From the NCBI GenBank assembly GCA_046348995.1, contig JAXMDB010000004.1, forward strand, positions 62,001 to 126,000: DNA of 64,000 bases, read 5' to 3'. The notes beneath the pieces are model-generated. The model was not told the DNA's origin and made no database searches. It saw nothing but the letters and a program-made list of their open reading frames with translations. Positions 1 through 7,768 of this stretch are shown piece by piece (position 1 is the stretch's first letter; every line of letters starts with the position of its first letter). The DNA is from JANNSX01 sp046348995 (GTDB taxonomy: Bacteria; Pseudomonadota; Alphaproteobacteria; Rhizobiales; Hyphomicrobiaceae). A program made the translations under genes and the position numbers.

Positions 1-1372
1 GGTTGAGGCCGAGGATCTCCGCAGCCTTGAGCTGGTTGCCGTTCGTCAGTGCGAGACATGCCGCAATCAACGGGCGCTCGACCTCGGCGATGATGCGGTC
101 GTGGAGACCGGGCGGGGGCGCGCCCTCGGCGAGCAGCCGCGCCAGGTGCCGCTCGACGAGCTGACCGAGACTCGTGGCGTCGCCAGCGCCGGCCGGTGCC
201 GGCCGCGCGGCGGCCTGGGCCAACTCGTGCTCGACGCTCGCGGCTGTCACGACGTCGCCCGGATTGAGCGCCACCAGCCGGCGCACGAGGTTTTCCAGCT
301 CCCGGACGTTGCCCGGCCACGCATAGGCCTTGAGGCGGTCGAGCGCCGCCGCCTCGAAGGATCGCTCGGGTAAACCCTCACGGGCCGCGATCTTCAGGAA
401 ATGCCGCACGAGATCGGGCACGTCCTCCTGGCGCTCGCGCAAGGGCGGCAGGCGGAGCGGCACGACGTTCAAGCGATAGTAGAGATCCTCGCGGAAGAGA
501 CCCTGCGCCATCAGGCTCGCCAAGTCCCGATGCGTCGCGGCAACGATGCGCACGTTGGTTTTCAACGGCACGCGCCCGCCGACCGTCGTGAACTCGCCCT
601 CCTGCAGCACGCGCAGCAGCCGCGTCTGCGCCTCCATCGGCATGTCGCCGATTTCGTCCAGGACCAGCGTGCCGCCGTCGGCCTGCTCGAAGCGGCCGGC
701 GTTGCGACTCTGGGCGCCAGTGAAGGCGCCCTTCTCGTGCCCGAACAATTCACTTTCGATCAGCTCGCGGGGGATCGCCGCCATGTTGACGGCGACGAAG
801 GGACCATTGCGGCGGCGGCTGTAGTCGTGCAGCGCGCGGGCGACGAGCTCCTTGCCGGTGCCGCTCTCGCCCGAGATCATGACGGTCAAATCGGACTGCG
901 TCAGCCGCGCGATGATGCGATAGATCTCCTGCATCGGCGCCGAGCGGCCGATGAGAGGCAGCTCCTTCTCGGCCGGCTCGGGCGCGGGGCGAGCGGCGCT
1001 CGCATGCGGCTCGGCGAGCGCGCGCTCGATGGTTGCGATCAGCACCTTCAGGTCGAAGGGCTTGGGCAAATACTCGTAGGCGCCGCGCTCGGCCGCCGTG
1101 ATCGCCGTCAGCACCGTGTTCTGCGCGCTCATGACGACGATCGGCAAATTCGGCCGCGCCTTCTTGATCCGCGGGATGACGTCGAAGGCGTTGGCGTCGG
1201 GCATCACGACATCGGTGACGACGAGGTCGCCCTCGCCTTCCGCGACCCAGCGCCAGAGCGTCGCCGCGTTGCCGGTGACGCGCGGGATGAACCCCGCCCG
1301 CGCCAGCGCCTGGTTGAGCACCATGCGGATCGCCGCGTCGTCGTCGGCGACGAGGATCGTACCCTTGCTCAT
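1..1372 (-). CDS. ntrC: Nitrogen regulation response regulator NtrC (3' end cut by window edge)
   Basis: Sigma-54 activator that, when phosphorylated by NtrB, turns on nitrogen-scavenging genes. The frame from the ATG at 1372 stays open to the window edge (457 codons). It shows a receiver domain with an acidic DDD cluster near residue 10, a TDVVMP phospho-acceptor near 55 and the conserved Lys in LPKPF near 105. An AAA+ domain follows, with Walker A GESGTGKE near 166-174 and the sigma-54-contacting GAFTGA loop near 214-220. The Fis-type helix-turn-helix is just beginning (KAAEILGLN) at the edge, so only about the last 20 residues are missing. It lies downstream of ntrB on the same strand, but 448 bp of palindrome-rich DNA separate them, so it may have its own promoter. 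Confidence 0.95.
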   Translation of the reverse strand, partial: MSKGTILVADDDAAIRMVLNQALARAGFIPRVTGNAATLWRWVAEGEGDLVVTDVVMPDANAFDVIPRIKKARPNLPIVVMSAQNTVLTAITAAERGAYEYLPKPFDLKVLIATIERALAEPHASAARPAPEPAEKELPLIGRSAPMQEIYRIIARLTQSDLTVMISGESGTGKELVARALHDYSRRRNGPFVAVNMAAIPRELIESELFGHEKGAFTGAQSRNAGRFEQADGGTLVLDEIGDMPMEAQTRLLRVLQEGEFTTVGGRVPLKTNVRIVAATHRDLASLMAQGLFREDLYYRLNVVPLRLPPLRERQEDVPDLVRHFLKIAAREGLPERSFEAAALDRLKAYAWPGNVRELENLVRRLVALNPGDVVTAASVEHELAQAAARPAPAGAGDATSLGQLVERHLARLLAEGAPPPGLHDRIIAEVERPLIAACLALTNGNQLKAAEILGLN

Positions 1373-1820
1373 GCCCCCTCCCCAATCTGCCGTGAGACGG
1401 AGACCCCTGAAGCGTGTGGCACGGAGCGGTTGATCGGGTTGGCGCGCGCGGATGCCGCGTGGCGGACTCTCGGCCAGGAGATGGACGCAAGTCCTTGCCA
1501 AGAAAACCCCCACCAGGCCCTACGGGCCAGCCTCCCCACAAGGGGGAGGCGGGGCGGATGGATCAGCGCGATTATCAAACCCACCGACCTAACTGACCGG
1601 AGACGGGTCGCGGCGCGCTCTGTGTTGTGGAGTATCGATCCTGGCATTCTCCATATTGGATGCGCCGGCAACGAATTCCTCTTCGCTAGGTTCCGTAGCC
1701 TATCTACCCCGCCTCCCCATCGCGCCGGAGGCGCGTCTTCGACACGACGTGGGGAGGCTGTCGCGATAGCGACTGGTGGGGGTCTCATGAGCAATGACTC
1801 AGCGGTCCTTCGGAAGGTGC
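1373..1820. repeat. ntrB-ntrC spacer with two inverted copies of a GC-rich palindromic element
   Basis: No credible gene is seen in these 448 bp. Two related units lie in opposite orientation. One, about 1506-1555, runs CCCCCACCAG, a small hairpin (GGCCC/GGGCC at 1516-1528), then CCTCCCC (1531-1537) paired with GGGGAGG (1543-1549). The other, about 1711-1783, carries GCCTCCCCA (1711-1719) paired with TGGGGAGGC (1750-1758), then a TCGCGATAGCGA hairpin (1761-1772) and CTGGTGGGGG. The order in the second is the reverse complement of the first. Similar units occur near 6559-6780 and 47350-47506, so this looks like a dispersed REP/RPE-type element. Confidence 0.7.
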
Positions 1821-2942
1821 TCATTGAGCCTCCCCGATCGGCAGCGACACGCGGAAAATCGTGCGGCCTTGGCGCTGGTCGAGCTCGACGACGCCGGCAT
1901 GCTCCTCGACGATCTTGGCGACGAGCGCGAGACCCAAGCCGCTTCCTCCCGCCTTGGCGCTGACGAAGGGATCGAAGATGTGCGGCCGCAAGCTCTCCGT
2001 AACGCCGGGACCGTTGTCCTCGATGGCGACGACGAGCGGCTGGCCCTCGCGGCTGCGTGGCCCCGCGGCTTGATGGCGAAGCCCTGGGCGATAGGCCGTT
2101 TGCAGCGTGATGCGGGCGTCGGTTGATCCGGCCACCGCCTCGGCGGCGTTCTTCACGAGGTTGAGAAAGGCCTGCACGAGGCGATCGCGATGCCCGATGA
2201 CCGGCGGCAGCGAGGGATCGTACAGCTCGACGATGCGGATGCCCTGGGCGAAGCCCGCTTCCGCGATCTGGCGCACGTGGCCCAGCACCTCATGAATATT
2301 GACGGCAGCAGCGCCCTGCGGCCCGTCGGTGCCGAACGCCTGCATGCGATCGACGAGGCGGCAGATGCGATCGGTCTCGGCGCAGATGAGCTGGGTCAGC
2401 GCCCGCCCGTCCTCGCCGGCGTCGGTCTCGAGCAGCTGCGCCGCACCGCGGATACCCGACAGCGGGTTCTTGATCTCGTGCGCGAGCACCGCCGAGAGCC
2501 CGGTAAGCGCACGCGCCGCCGAGCGATGCGTCATCTGCCGCTCCATCATCGTGGCGATCGCGCGCTCGATGAGGGTGACGGTCAGACGGCCGTCCGCGTC
2601 GGCGAGCGGGGCGACCGTCGCATCGACATGGCCGTGCGCGCCCGAGAGCGGCATCGACAGATCGAGCGCGTGGGTCGTCATCGGCACGCCGCGCTGCGCG
2701 GCCTCGGCGACAAGCGCGTTGAGGGGGCTCGAAGTCGGAACGAGGCCTGAGAGCGCGCGCCCGACAAGACGGCGGCGGCTGGTGGCGAAGAACTGCTCGG
2801 CGGCGCCGTTGGCGTCTTCGATCTCGCCGGTAGAGGTCACGACGAGCACGGGATAGGGCAGCGACGACAGCACCAATGCAGGATCGAGAGGCGCGCCGCC
2901 CGACAGGGCGCCCGGCGCGACCCGGGTGCGCGACGCCGTCAC
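1821..2942 (-). CDS. ntrB: Nitrogen regulation sensor histidine kinase NtrB
   Basis: Cytoplasmic sensor kinase/phosphatase that sets NtrC phosphorylation in response to nitrogen status via PII. The product is 373 residues, normal for NtrB. A PAS-like region (about 25-120) precedes the H-box with phospho-His near residue 155 (AHEIKNPLSG). An N-box (LVKNAAEAV) and G boxes (EDNGPGV and GGSGLGLAL) follow. There is no membrane segment, as expected for NtrB. The start is the GTG at 2942, whose GTGA overlaps the dusB stop by 4 bp, so the two are probably translationally coupled. A longer upstream frame exists but would run through dusB. Confidence 0.93.
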   Translation of the reverse strand: MTASRTRVAPGALSGGAPLDPALVLSSLPYPVLVVTSTGEIEDANGAAEQFFATSRRRLVGRALSGLVPTSSPLNALVAEAAQRGVPMTTHALDLSMPLSGAHGHVDATVAPLADADGRLTVTLIERAIATMMERQMTHRSAARALTGLSAVLAHEIKNPLSGIRGAAQLLETDAGEDGRALTQLICAETDRICRLVDRMQAFGTDGPQGAAAVNIHEVLGHVRQIAEAGFAQGIRIVELYDPSLPPVIGHRDRLVQAFLNLVKNAAEAVAGSTDARITLQTAYRPGLRHQAAGPRSREGQPLVVAIEDNGPGVTESLRPHIFDPFVSAKAGGSGLGLALVAKIVEEHAGVVELDQRQGRTIFRVSLPIGEAQ

Positions 2943-3949
2943 GCGGCGAGCTCCGTCTCGGCATAGAGCGCGCGGATCGCGGCGAGCACCTCGCGTGGCT
3001 CCTCGCTGGCGCAAAGCCGCCGCCGCCAGGCCTTCTGCGCCACAGGGTCGCCGACGCGCCGCTCCAGCGCCCAGACGAGGTGCTTGCGCGCATTGCGAAT
3101 TCCGAGATGCGTGCCGTAGTGCGAGAGCATCGCCTCGTAGTGCTCGATGAGGATGTCGCGCTGCGCGTGCGGCGGCGGGTCGCCCGGATCGGCGCCGGTG
3201 TCGAGGGCTTTGGCGATCCGGCCGGGCATCCACGGTGCGCCGTAGGCGCCGCGGCCGACCATGACGCCGTCGGCGCCGGAATGCAGCAGCGCTTCGCGGG
3301 CCTCGGCAATACCGGTGATGTCGCCGTTGACGACGACCGGGATGTGGACGGCCTCCTTGACGCGGCGAACGGCGGCCCAATCGGCTTGGCCCTTGAAGAA
3401 CTGGCAGCGGGTGCGGCCGTGCACCGTCAGCATCCGGATGCCGGCGGCTTCCGCACGCGTGGCGAGCTCGGGCGCGTTGCGGCTCTTGTCGTCCCAGCCG
3501 AGCCGCATCTTGAGCGTCACCGGCCGTGTCACCGCGCCGACGACGGCGTCGATCAGCGTCAGCGCGTGATCGAGATCGCGCATGAGTGCGGAGCCCGCGA
3601 GGCCGTTCGTCACGACGCGCGAGGGGCAGCCCATGTTGATGTCGATGATGTCGGCGCCGAGGTCTTGGGCGATGCGAGCGCCCTCGGCCATCCAGCGCGC
3701 TTCCCGGCCGGCGAGTTGTATGACGAAGGGGCTGTGATCCGGGCGGCGCGCCTTGAGCAGCATGTCGCCGCGCTCCTGCACCAGCGGCTCGGAGGCGACC
3801 ATCTCGGAGACGACCATCCCCGCCCCGAACCGGTGCGCCAGATCGCGGAACGGCAGGTCGCTGACGCCCGACATGGGGGCGAGGACTACCCTGTTCGACG
3901 GGATCACGGGGCCGATGGCCAAGGGCTGTGGCTCAGGAGTGATGCTCAT
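2939..3949 (-). CDS. dusB: tRNA-dihydrouridine synthase DusB (NifR3 family)
   Basis: FMN-dependent enzyme that reduces specific uridines to dihydrouridine in the tRNA D-loop. The product is 336 residues. The N-terminal FMN-binding start of the TIM barrel (LAPMSGVSDLPFR), the catalytic Cys108 in NMGCPSRVV, the KMRLGWDD strand, TVHGRTR and the phosphate-binding VNGDI and MVGRGAYG motifs are all visible. It is the first gene of dusB-ntrB, the classic nifR3-ntrB arrangement of alphaproteobacteria, and its stop overlaps the ntrB start. It is divergent from ispDF. Confidence 0.95.
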   Translation of the reverse strand: MSITPEPQPLAIGPVIPSNRVVLAPMSGVSDLPFRDLAHRFGAGMVVSEMVASEPLVQERGDMLLKARRPDHSPFVIQLAGREARWMAEGARIAQDLGADIIDINMGCPSRVVTNGLAGSALMRDLDHALTLIDAVVGAVTRPVTLKMRLGWDDKSRNAPELATRAEAAGIRMLTVHGRTRCQFFKGQADWAAVRRVKEAVHIPVVVNGDITGIAEAREALLHSGADGVMVGRGAYGAPWMPGRIAKALDTGADPGDPPPHAQRDILIEHYEAMLSHYGTHLGIRNARKHLVWALERRVGDPVAQKAWRRRLCASEEPREVLAAIRALYAETELAA

Positions 3950-3971
3950 TTGGTAGGCAGGGATAGCCTCT

Positions 3972-3993
3972 GCCTATTCGTTAGGCAATAGGC
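3972..3993. promoter_or_regulatory. Inverted repeat in the dusB/ispDF divergent spacer
   Basis: A perfect 7-bp inverted repeat, GCCTATT (3972-3978) and AATAGGC (3987-3993), is separated by 8 bp. A nested shorter pairing GCCTA/TAGGC shares the left arm. It lies in the divergent intergenic region, 23 bp upstream of the dusB ATG and 109 bp upstream of the chosen ispDF start. It could be an operator or a leader hairpin of dusB. No known operator was recognised. Confidence 0.3.
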
Positions 3994-4101
3994 TTGGCGA
4001 AAACGGTTACCGGCCACCGTCCATGGCGAGCCTCGGGTTGGCATGCTAGGCCTGCGGCAACTGCCCCGCCCATGGCCACAGGAAGCCCCAGGAGCGCCGA
4101 C

Positions 4102-5298
4102 GTGTCCGAAGCCGAGACTGTGGCCCTCATCGTCGCCGCCGGCCGTGGGACGCGGGCGGGGGCGGCTGGGCCGAAGCAGTATCTGATGCTCGACGGCGAG
4201 CCGGTGCTGCGGCGCACGCTATCCCCGTTTCTGGCGCATCCGGGAGTCTCACGGGCGCTTGTGGTCATCCATCCGGACGACCACGCGTCCTACGAGGACA
4301 GCGTCGCCAGTCTGGAGGGTTTGCTGCCGCCCGCAATCGGTGGAGCGACGCGCCAGGACTCGGTGCGAGCGGGTCTCGAGGCGCTGGCCGCCGCCGCTCC
4401 CGCCCGCGTCCTCATCCACGACGCCGCCCGGCCATTCGTCGATGCGGGCACCATCGATCGCGTGCTCGCCGGCCTAGCCGAAGCCGACGGCGCGATCCCG
4501 GCGCTCGCCATCCACGACACCGTCAAACGCGCCTCACCCGATGGCCTGATCCGCGACACGCTCGACCGGACCGGCCTCGCCCGCGCGCAGACCCCGCAAG
4601 GGTTTCGCTATACCGCCATCCTCGACGCCCACCGTCGCGCGGCGGCCGCCGGTGTCGCCGGCCTCACCGACGACGCCCATGTCGCCGAATGGGCCGGGCT
4701 CCAAGTCAAACTCGTCGCCGGCTCCGAGGCCAACATGAAGCTCACCACTGCCACGGATCTCTTGGACGCCGAGAACCGAAGCTTACGCGAGCGCCTCATC
4801 GCCCAAGGCGACATCGCCGTCGGCACCGGCTACGACGTGCACCGCTTCAGGGACGGCGACCACGTCATGTTGTGCGGCGTGCGCATACCCCACGACCGCG
4901 GCCTCGAAGGCCACTCGGACGCCGACGCGCCGCTGCACGCGTTGACCGACGCCATCCTGGGCGCGCTCGGCGACGGCGACATCGGCGTGCACTTTCCGCC
5001 GAGCGATCCGAAATGGAAAGGCGCCGCCTCCGACCAGTTCGTCCGCCACGCCATGACCCTGCTCGCCGCCCGCGGCGGCCGCATCGCGCACGCCGATTTG
5101 ACCATCGTCTGCGAGCGCCCCCGCATCGGTCCCTACCGGCCGGCGATGCAAGCCCGGCTCGCCGAGCTCCTCGGATTGCCGATCGGCCGCGTCTCGATCA
5201 AGGCGACGACGTCGGAGCGCATGGGCTTCACCGGCCGCGAGGAGGGTCTCGCCGCCTTCGCCACCGCGACCATCCGTCTGCCCATCACGTCCAATTGA
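4102..5298 (+). CDS. ispDF: Bifunctional 2-C-methyl-D-erythritol 4-phosphate cytidylyltransferase / 2-C-methyl-D-erythritol 2,4-cyclodiphosphate synthase
   Basis: Fused enzyme catalysing two steps of the MEP isoprenoid pathway. IspD makes CDP-ME from MEP and CTP; IspF cyclises CDP-ME 2-phosphate to MEcPP. IspD occupies roughly residues 1-225, with the nucleotide loop AAGRGTRAG and GPKQYL near the start and HDAARPF further on. IspF follows from about 235, with the metal site GYDVHRF, GHSDADAPLHA and the TTSERMGFTGR ending. The GTG at 4102 is chosen because AGGAG (4090-4094) sits 7 bp upstream, giving 398 residues. An ATG at 4072 and a TTG at 3994 are alternatives without such a site. Confidence 0.93.
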   Translation: MSEAETVALIVAAGRGTRAGAAGPKQYLMLDGEPVLRRTLSPFLAHPGVSRALVVIHPDDHASYEDSVASLEGLLPPAIGGATRQDSVRAGLEALAAAAPARVLIHDAARPFVDAGTIDRVLAGLAEADGAIPALAIHDTVKRASPDGLIRDTLDRTGLARAQTPQGFRYTAILDAHRRAAAAGVAGLTDDAHVAEWAGLQVKLVAGSEANMKLTTATDLLDAENRSLRERLIAQGDIAVGTGYDVHRFRDGDHVMLCGVRIPHDRGLEGHSDADAPLHALTDAILGALGDGDIGVHFPPSDPKWKGAASDQFVRHAMTLLAARGGRIAHADLTIVCERPRIGPYRPAMQARLAELLGLPIGRVSIKATTSERMGFTGREEGLAAFATATIRLPITSN

Positions 5299-5407
5299 CC
5301 GCAGGCCGTGTCGGCACCGGCATTGCGGGCCTCCCCCGAATCGTAGCAGCGTCGGTTGTATGTCCGCATAGTCACGTTCGCACCTCATTTGGGGGGAGCC
5401 TGCACCC

Positions 5408-5881
5408 ATGGAAGGCCTAGCTCATACCGCTGACACGCTCAGCGCCGCAGAGATCGCCGAGACGTCGTCCTCGTGCTGCGTCGCGCTCCGGGCCCGTCGC
5501 ATGAGCCGCATCATCACGCGAATCTACGACGACGCGCTGCGCCGCCTCGGCCTCACGGCGAGCCAGTTCACGCTGCTCACCGCCGTCGCCCAGCAGGATG
5601 GCGTCACGGCCGCCGAGATCGGTTTCGACCTCGACATCGAGAAGTCGACGCTGTCGCGCAACCTGAAGCGTCTGGTGAGCTTGAAGCTCATCAACATGGA
5701 TCCACCGGCCGGCCGCCGGGGCCGTGGTCTGCATCTGACGGCAGGCGGCGAGGATGCGATCCGCCAAGCCTTCCCGATCTGGCGCGAGACGCAGCAGCGC
5801 GTCGTCCAGACGATGGGCACCGAATCGACCGGCACGCTCGACCGCCTGCTCAACTCGGCCGAGAAGCTCGTCGCGGCCTGA
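5408..5881 (+). CDS. MarR-family winged-helix transcriptional regulator
   Basis: Probable dimeric DNA-binding repressor of 157 residues. An N-terminal helix (CCVALRARRMSRIITRIYDDALR) leads into the typical LTASQFTLLTAVAQ segment. The recognition helix is around DIEKSTLSRNLKRL and the wing around RRGRGLHLT. Adjacent cysteines at residues 23-24, at the start of the dimerisation helix, are where redox-sensing MarR/OhrR-type proteins often place a reactive Cys; redox sensing here is inference. A GGGAG tract lies about 11 bp before the ATG. It stands between ispDF and cinA, and its target is not evident. Confidence 0.88.
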   Translation: MEGLAHTADTLSAAEIAETSSSCCVALRARRMSRIITRIYDDALRRLGLTASQFTLLTAVAQQDGVTAAEIGFDLDIEKSTLSRNLKRLVSLKLINMDPPAGRRGRGLHLTAGGEDAIRQAFPIWRETQQRVVQTMGTESTGTLDRLLNSAEKLVAA

Positions 5882-5898
5882 TCGAGATTAGACGCTTG

Positions 5899-5939
5899 GA
5901 CCTCCGCCGAAGGCCGCTATGATGGCCTTCGCGGAGGTC
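5899..5939 (+). promoter_or_regulatory. Stem-loop covering the cinA ribosome binding site / marR terminator candidate
   Basis: Left arm 5899-5915 (GACCTCCGCCGAAGGCC) pairs with 5924-5939 (GGCCTTCGCGGAGGTC) with one bulged base and an 8-base loop. The right arm contains GGAGG (5933-5937), which is the only good Shine-Dalgarno for cinA (ATG at 5945, spacing 7). TCTTTCT follows the stem, so it could also end marR transcripts, though the T-tract is weak. If transcription continues, the stem would hide the cinA site. Confidence 0.65.
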
Positions 5940-5944
5940 TTTCT

Positions 5945-6439
5945 ATGTCCGACGATCAAGAGCTCATCGATCGCGCCACGTCCCTCATCGATCTGTTGCG
6001 GTCGAAGGGATTGAAGCTCGCCACCGCCGAGTCCTGCACGGGCGGCCTGATCGCCGGTGCCGTGACGGAGGTCGCCGGCTCCTCCGACGTCTTCGATCGG
6101 GGCTTCGTCACCTATTCCAACGAGGCGAAGGCGGAGATGCTGGGCGTGCCCGCCGCCCTCGTCGCGACGCACGGGGCGGTCAGCCCACAGGTGGCGCGCG
6201 AGATGGCCGAAGGGGCACTCAGGCACTCGCGCGCCGACATTGCCGTCGCCGTGACCGGCGTCGCCGGCCCGGGCGGCGGCACGGCCGCCAAGCCCGTCGG
6301 TCTCGTCTACGTGTGCACCGCGCAGCGCGAGGGCACGCCCTCGATCGCCGAGCTGCGCTTGGGCGACATCGGCCGCGCTTCGGTACGCCGCGCGACGATC
6401 CTCAAGGCGCTCGAGATGGTGGCGGAACTCGTCGCGTGA
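5945..6439 (+). CDS. pncC: CinA C-terminal-domain nicotinamide-nucleotide amidohydrolase (PncC)
   Basis: Predicted to deamidate nicotinamide mononucleotide to nicotinate mononucleotide in the pyridine nucleotide cycle. The 164 residues consist of the CinA/PncC domain alone, without the N-terminal MoCF-like part of long CinA. Family motifs are clear: TAESCTGGLIAG (about 29-40), FVTYSNEAK (about 57-65), HGAVS near 80 and AVTGVAGPGGGT near 102. It lies downstream of ispDF, as in many alphaproteobacteria, but a marR gene and a hairpin intervene. Confidence 0.93.
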   Translation: MSDDQELIDRATSLIDLLRSKGLKLATAESCTGGLIAGAVTEVAGSSDVFDRGFVTYSNEAKAEMLGVPAALVATHGAVSPQVAREMAEGALRHSRADIAVAVTGVAGPGGGTAAKPVGLVYVCTAQREGTPSIAELRLGDIGRASVRRATILKALEMVAELVA

Positions 6440-6916
6440 ATGGCCTGCTGGAGTGACGCGCCTCGACCGCAGCGACAGCTCTGGAGGACTTTCCGCCTCT
6501 AAGAGGCGAAGCCATCACACTTGGTGAGCGCTCATGGTCCGAGCGGTTGCCGCTTGGGCATCCTCCCCCTCTTTATGGGGAAGGATGTTGGCTCCGCGGC
6601 GCGAGACGTGGCGATTGTCGCGCAGACGTAGCAAGCTGCGTCGCGCCTATTGCGCTTTAGCGAAAACCATCTCGATTCAAGCGCGCTGCACAAGCACCCC
6701 CACCTGGGTTCGCCTGAGAGTTTAGCTCACCGCTAAGCCCTTAGGCGAACCATCCTGCCCCATACAAAGGGGGAGGCAAGGCCGCGCACTGGCGATCATC
6801 AGAGGAAAATCCCGGCCCTGCCGTAGTCGGGTACCGCGACCAACATCAATTCCACCAAGAATGAAAAGGCGATAGGACTGTGACGACGACAGACCAGCGC
6901 TCACGAGGGAAAGCTC
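6440..6916. repeat. Intergenic region with several GC-rich inverted repeats
   Basis: No gene is supported in these 477 bp; the short frames lack a ribosome site and family features. CATCCTCCCC (6559-6568) pairs with GGGGAAGGATG (6577-6587). GGTTCGCCT (6707-6715) pairs perfectly with AGGCGAACC (6743-6751), enclosing a second small stem, TTAGC/GCTAA (6722-6736). These are followed by CTGCCCCATACAAAGGGGGAGGCAAGG. The order CACCCCCACC, hairpin, CCCC-loop-GGGGGAGG matches the units found at 1506-1555 and 1711-1783. The last 130 bp should hold the promoter of the AIM24-like gene. Confidence 0.6.
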
Positions 6917-7768
6917 ATGGCCATCTTCGGATCCGTCCCCAGCGTCCAATCCCAGCGCCACCAGAGCGGCGGCGGCACCGACGACATCGACTTCGAGATC
7001 AAGGGCGCGGAGATGCAGTTCGTCGAGATCGAGCTCGATCCCGGCGAGAGTGCGGTGGCCGAAGCCGGCTCGATGATGTTCAAGCACGCCGACGTGTCGA
7101 TGAGCACCGTGTTCGGCGACGGCAGCCAAGCGCAGGCGAGCGGGTTCCTCGGCAAGCTCGCGAGCGCGGGCAAACGGCTGCTGACCGGCGAAAGCCTGTT
7201 CATGACGCTCTACACTCACCAAGGCCGCGGCAAGGCGCGCGTCGCGTTCGCAGCCCCTTATCCCGGTCACATCCTGGCGATGCGCCTGTCCGAGCTCGGC
7301 GGCCGGCTGATCTGCCAGAAGGACTCGTTCCTCGCCGCCGCCAAGGGTGTTTCGATCGGCATCCATTTCCAGCAGAAGATCATGACGGGCCTGTTCGGCG
7401 GCGAAGGCTTCATCATGCAGAAGCTCGAAGGCGACGGCTGGGTGTTCGTGCATGCGGGCGGCACCATCGTCGAGAAGACGCTGGCGCCCGGCGAGGTCCT
7501 GCACGTCGACACCGGTTGCGTCGTCGCGATGATGCCGACGGTCGATTTCGACTTGGAGCGCGCCGGCAACATCAAGTCGATGATCTTCGGCGGCGAGGGC
7601 GTGTTCTTCGCCAAGCTCACCGGACCCGGCAAAGTCTGGCTGCAGAGCCTGCCGTTCTCGCGGCTCGCCGGGCGGATGATGGCAGCGGCCGGGCCGACGG
7701 GCCGCTCGGTCGATCAGGGCTCGATCCTCGGACCTCTCGGCGGCCTGCTCGATGGGGACAACAGTTGA
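6917..7768 (+). CDS. AIM24-family protein (TIGR00266/DUF124)
   Basis: Conserved cytoplasmic protein of the AIM24/TIGR00266 family, 283 residues; its biochemical role is not settled. The fold is a beta-rich barrel with family stretches such as MQFVEIELDPGESAVAEAGSMMF, GLFGGEGFIMQKLEGDGWVFVHAGG and HVDTGCVVAM. A GAGGGAAAG stretch sits just before the ATG. Its stop overlaps the next gene's TTG start, so it is probably co-translated with the pteridine enzyme. No signal peptide or membrane segment is seen. Confidence 0.88.
   Translation: MAIFGSVPSVQSQRHQSGGGTDDIDFEIKGAEMQFVEIELDPGESAVAEAGSMMFKHADVSMSTVFGDGSQAQASGFLGKLASAGKRLLTGESLFMTLYTHQGRGKARVAFAAPYPGHILAMRLSELGGRLICQKDSFLAAAKGVSIGIHFQQKIMTGLFGGEGFIMQKLEGDGWVFVHAGGTIVEKTLAPGEVLHVDTGCVVAMMPTVDFDLERAGNIKSMIFGGEGVFFAKLTGPGKVWLQSLPFSRLAGRMMAAAGPTGRSVDQGSILGPLGGLLDGDNS

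Noticed and set aside
401..1963. A 520-codon plus-strand open frame
   Set aside because: It is antisense to ntrC, which has full family motifs. Long shadow frames are expected in high-GC DNA; no recognisable domain or ribosome site.
6534..6725. A 63-codon plus-strand frame
   Set aside because: Lies within palindromic repeat DNA, lacks a ribosome site, and has repeat-derived composition.
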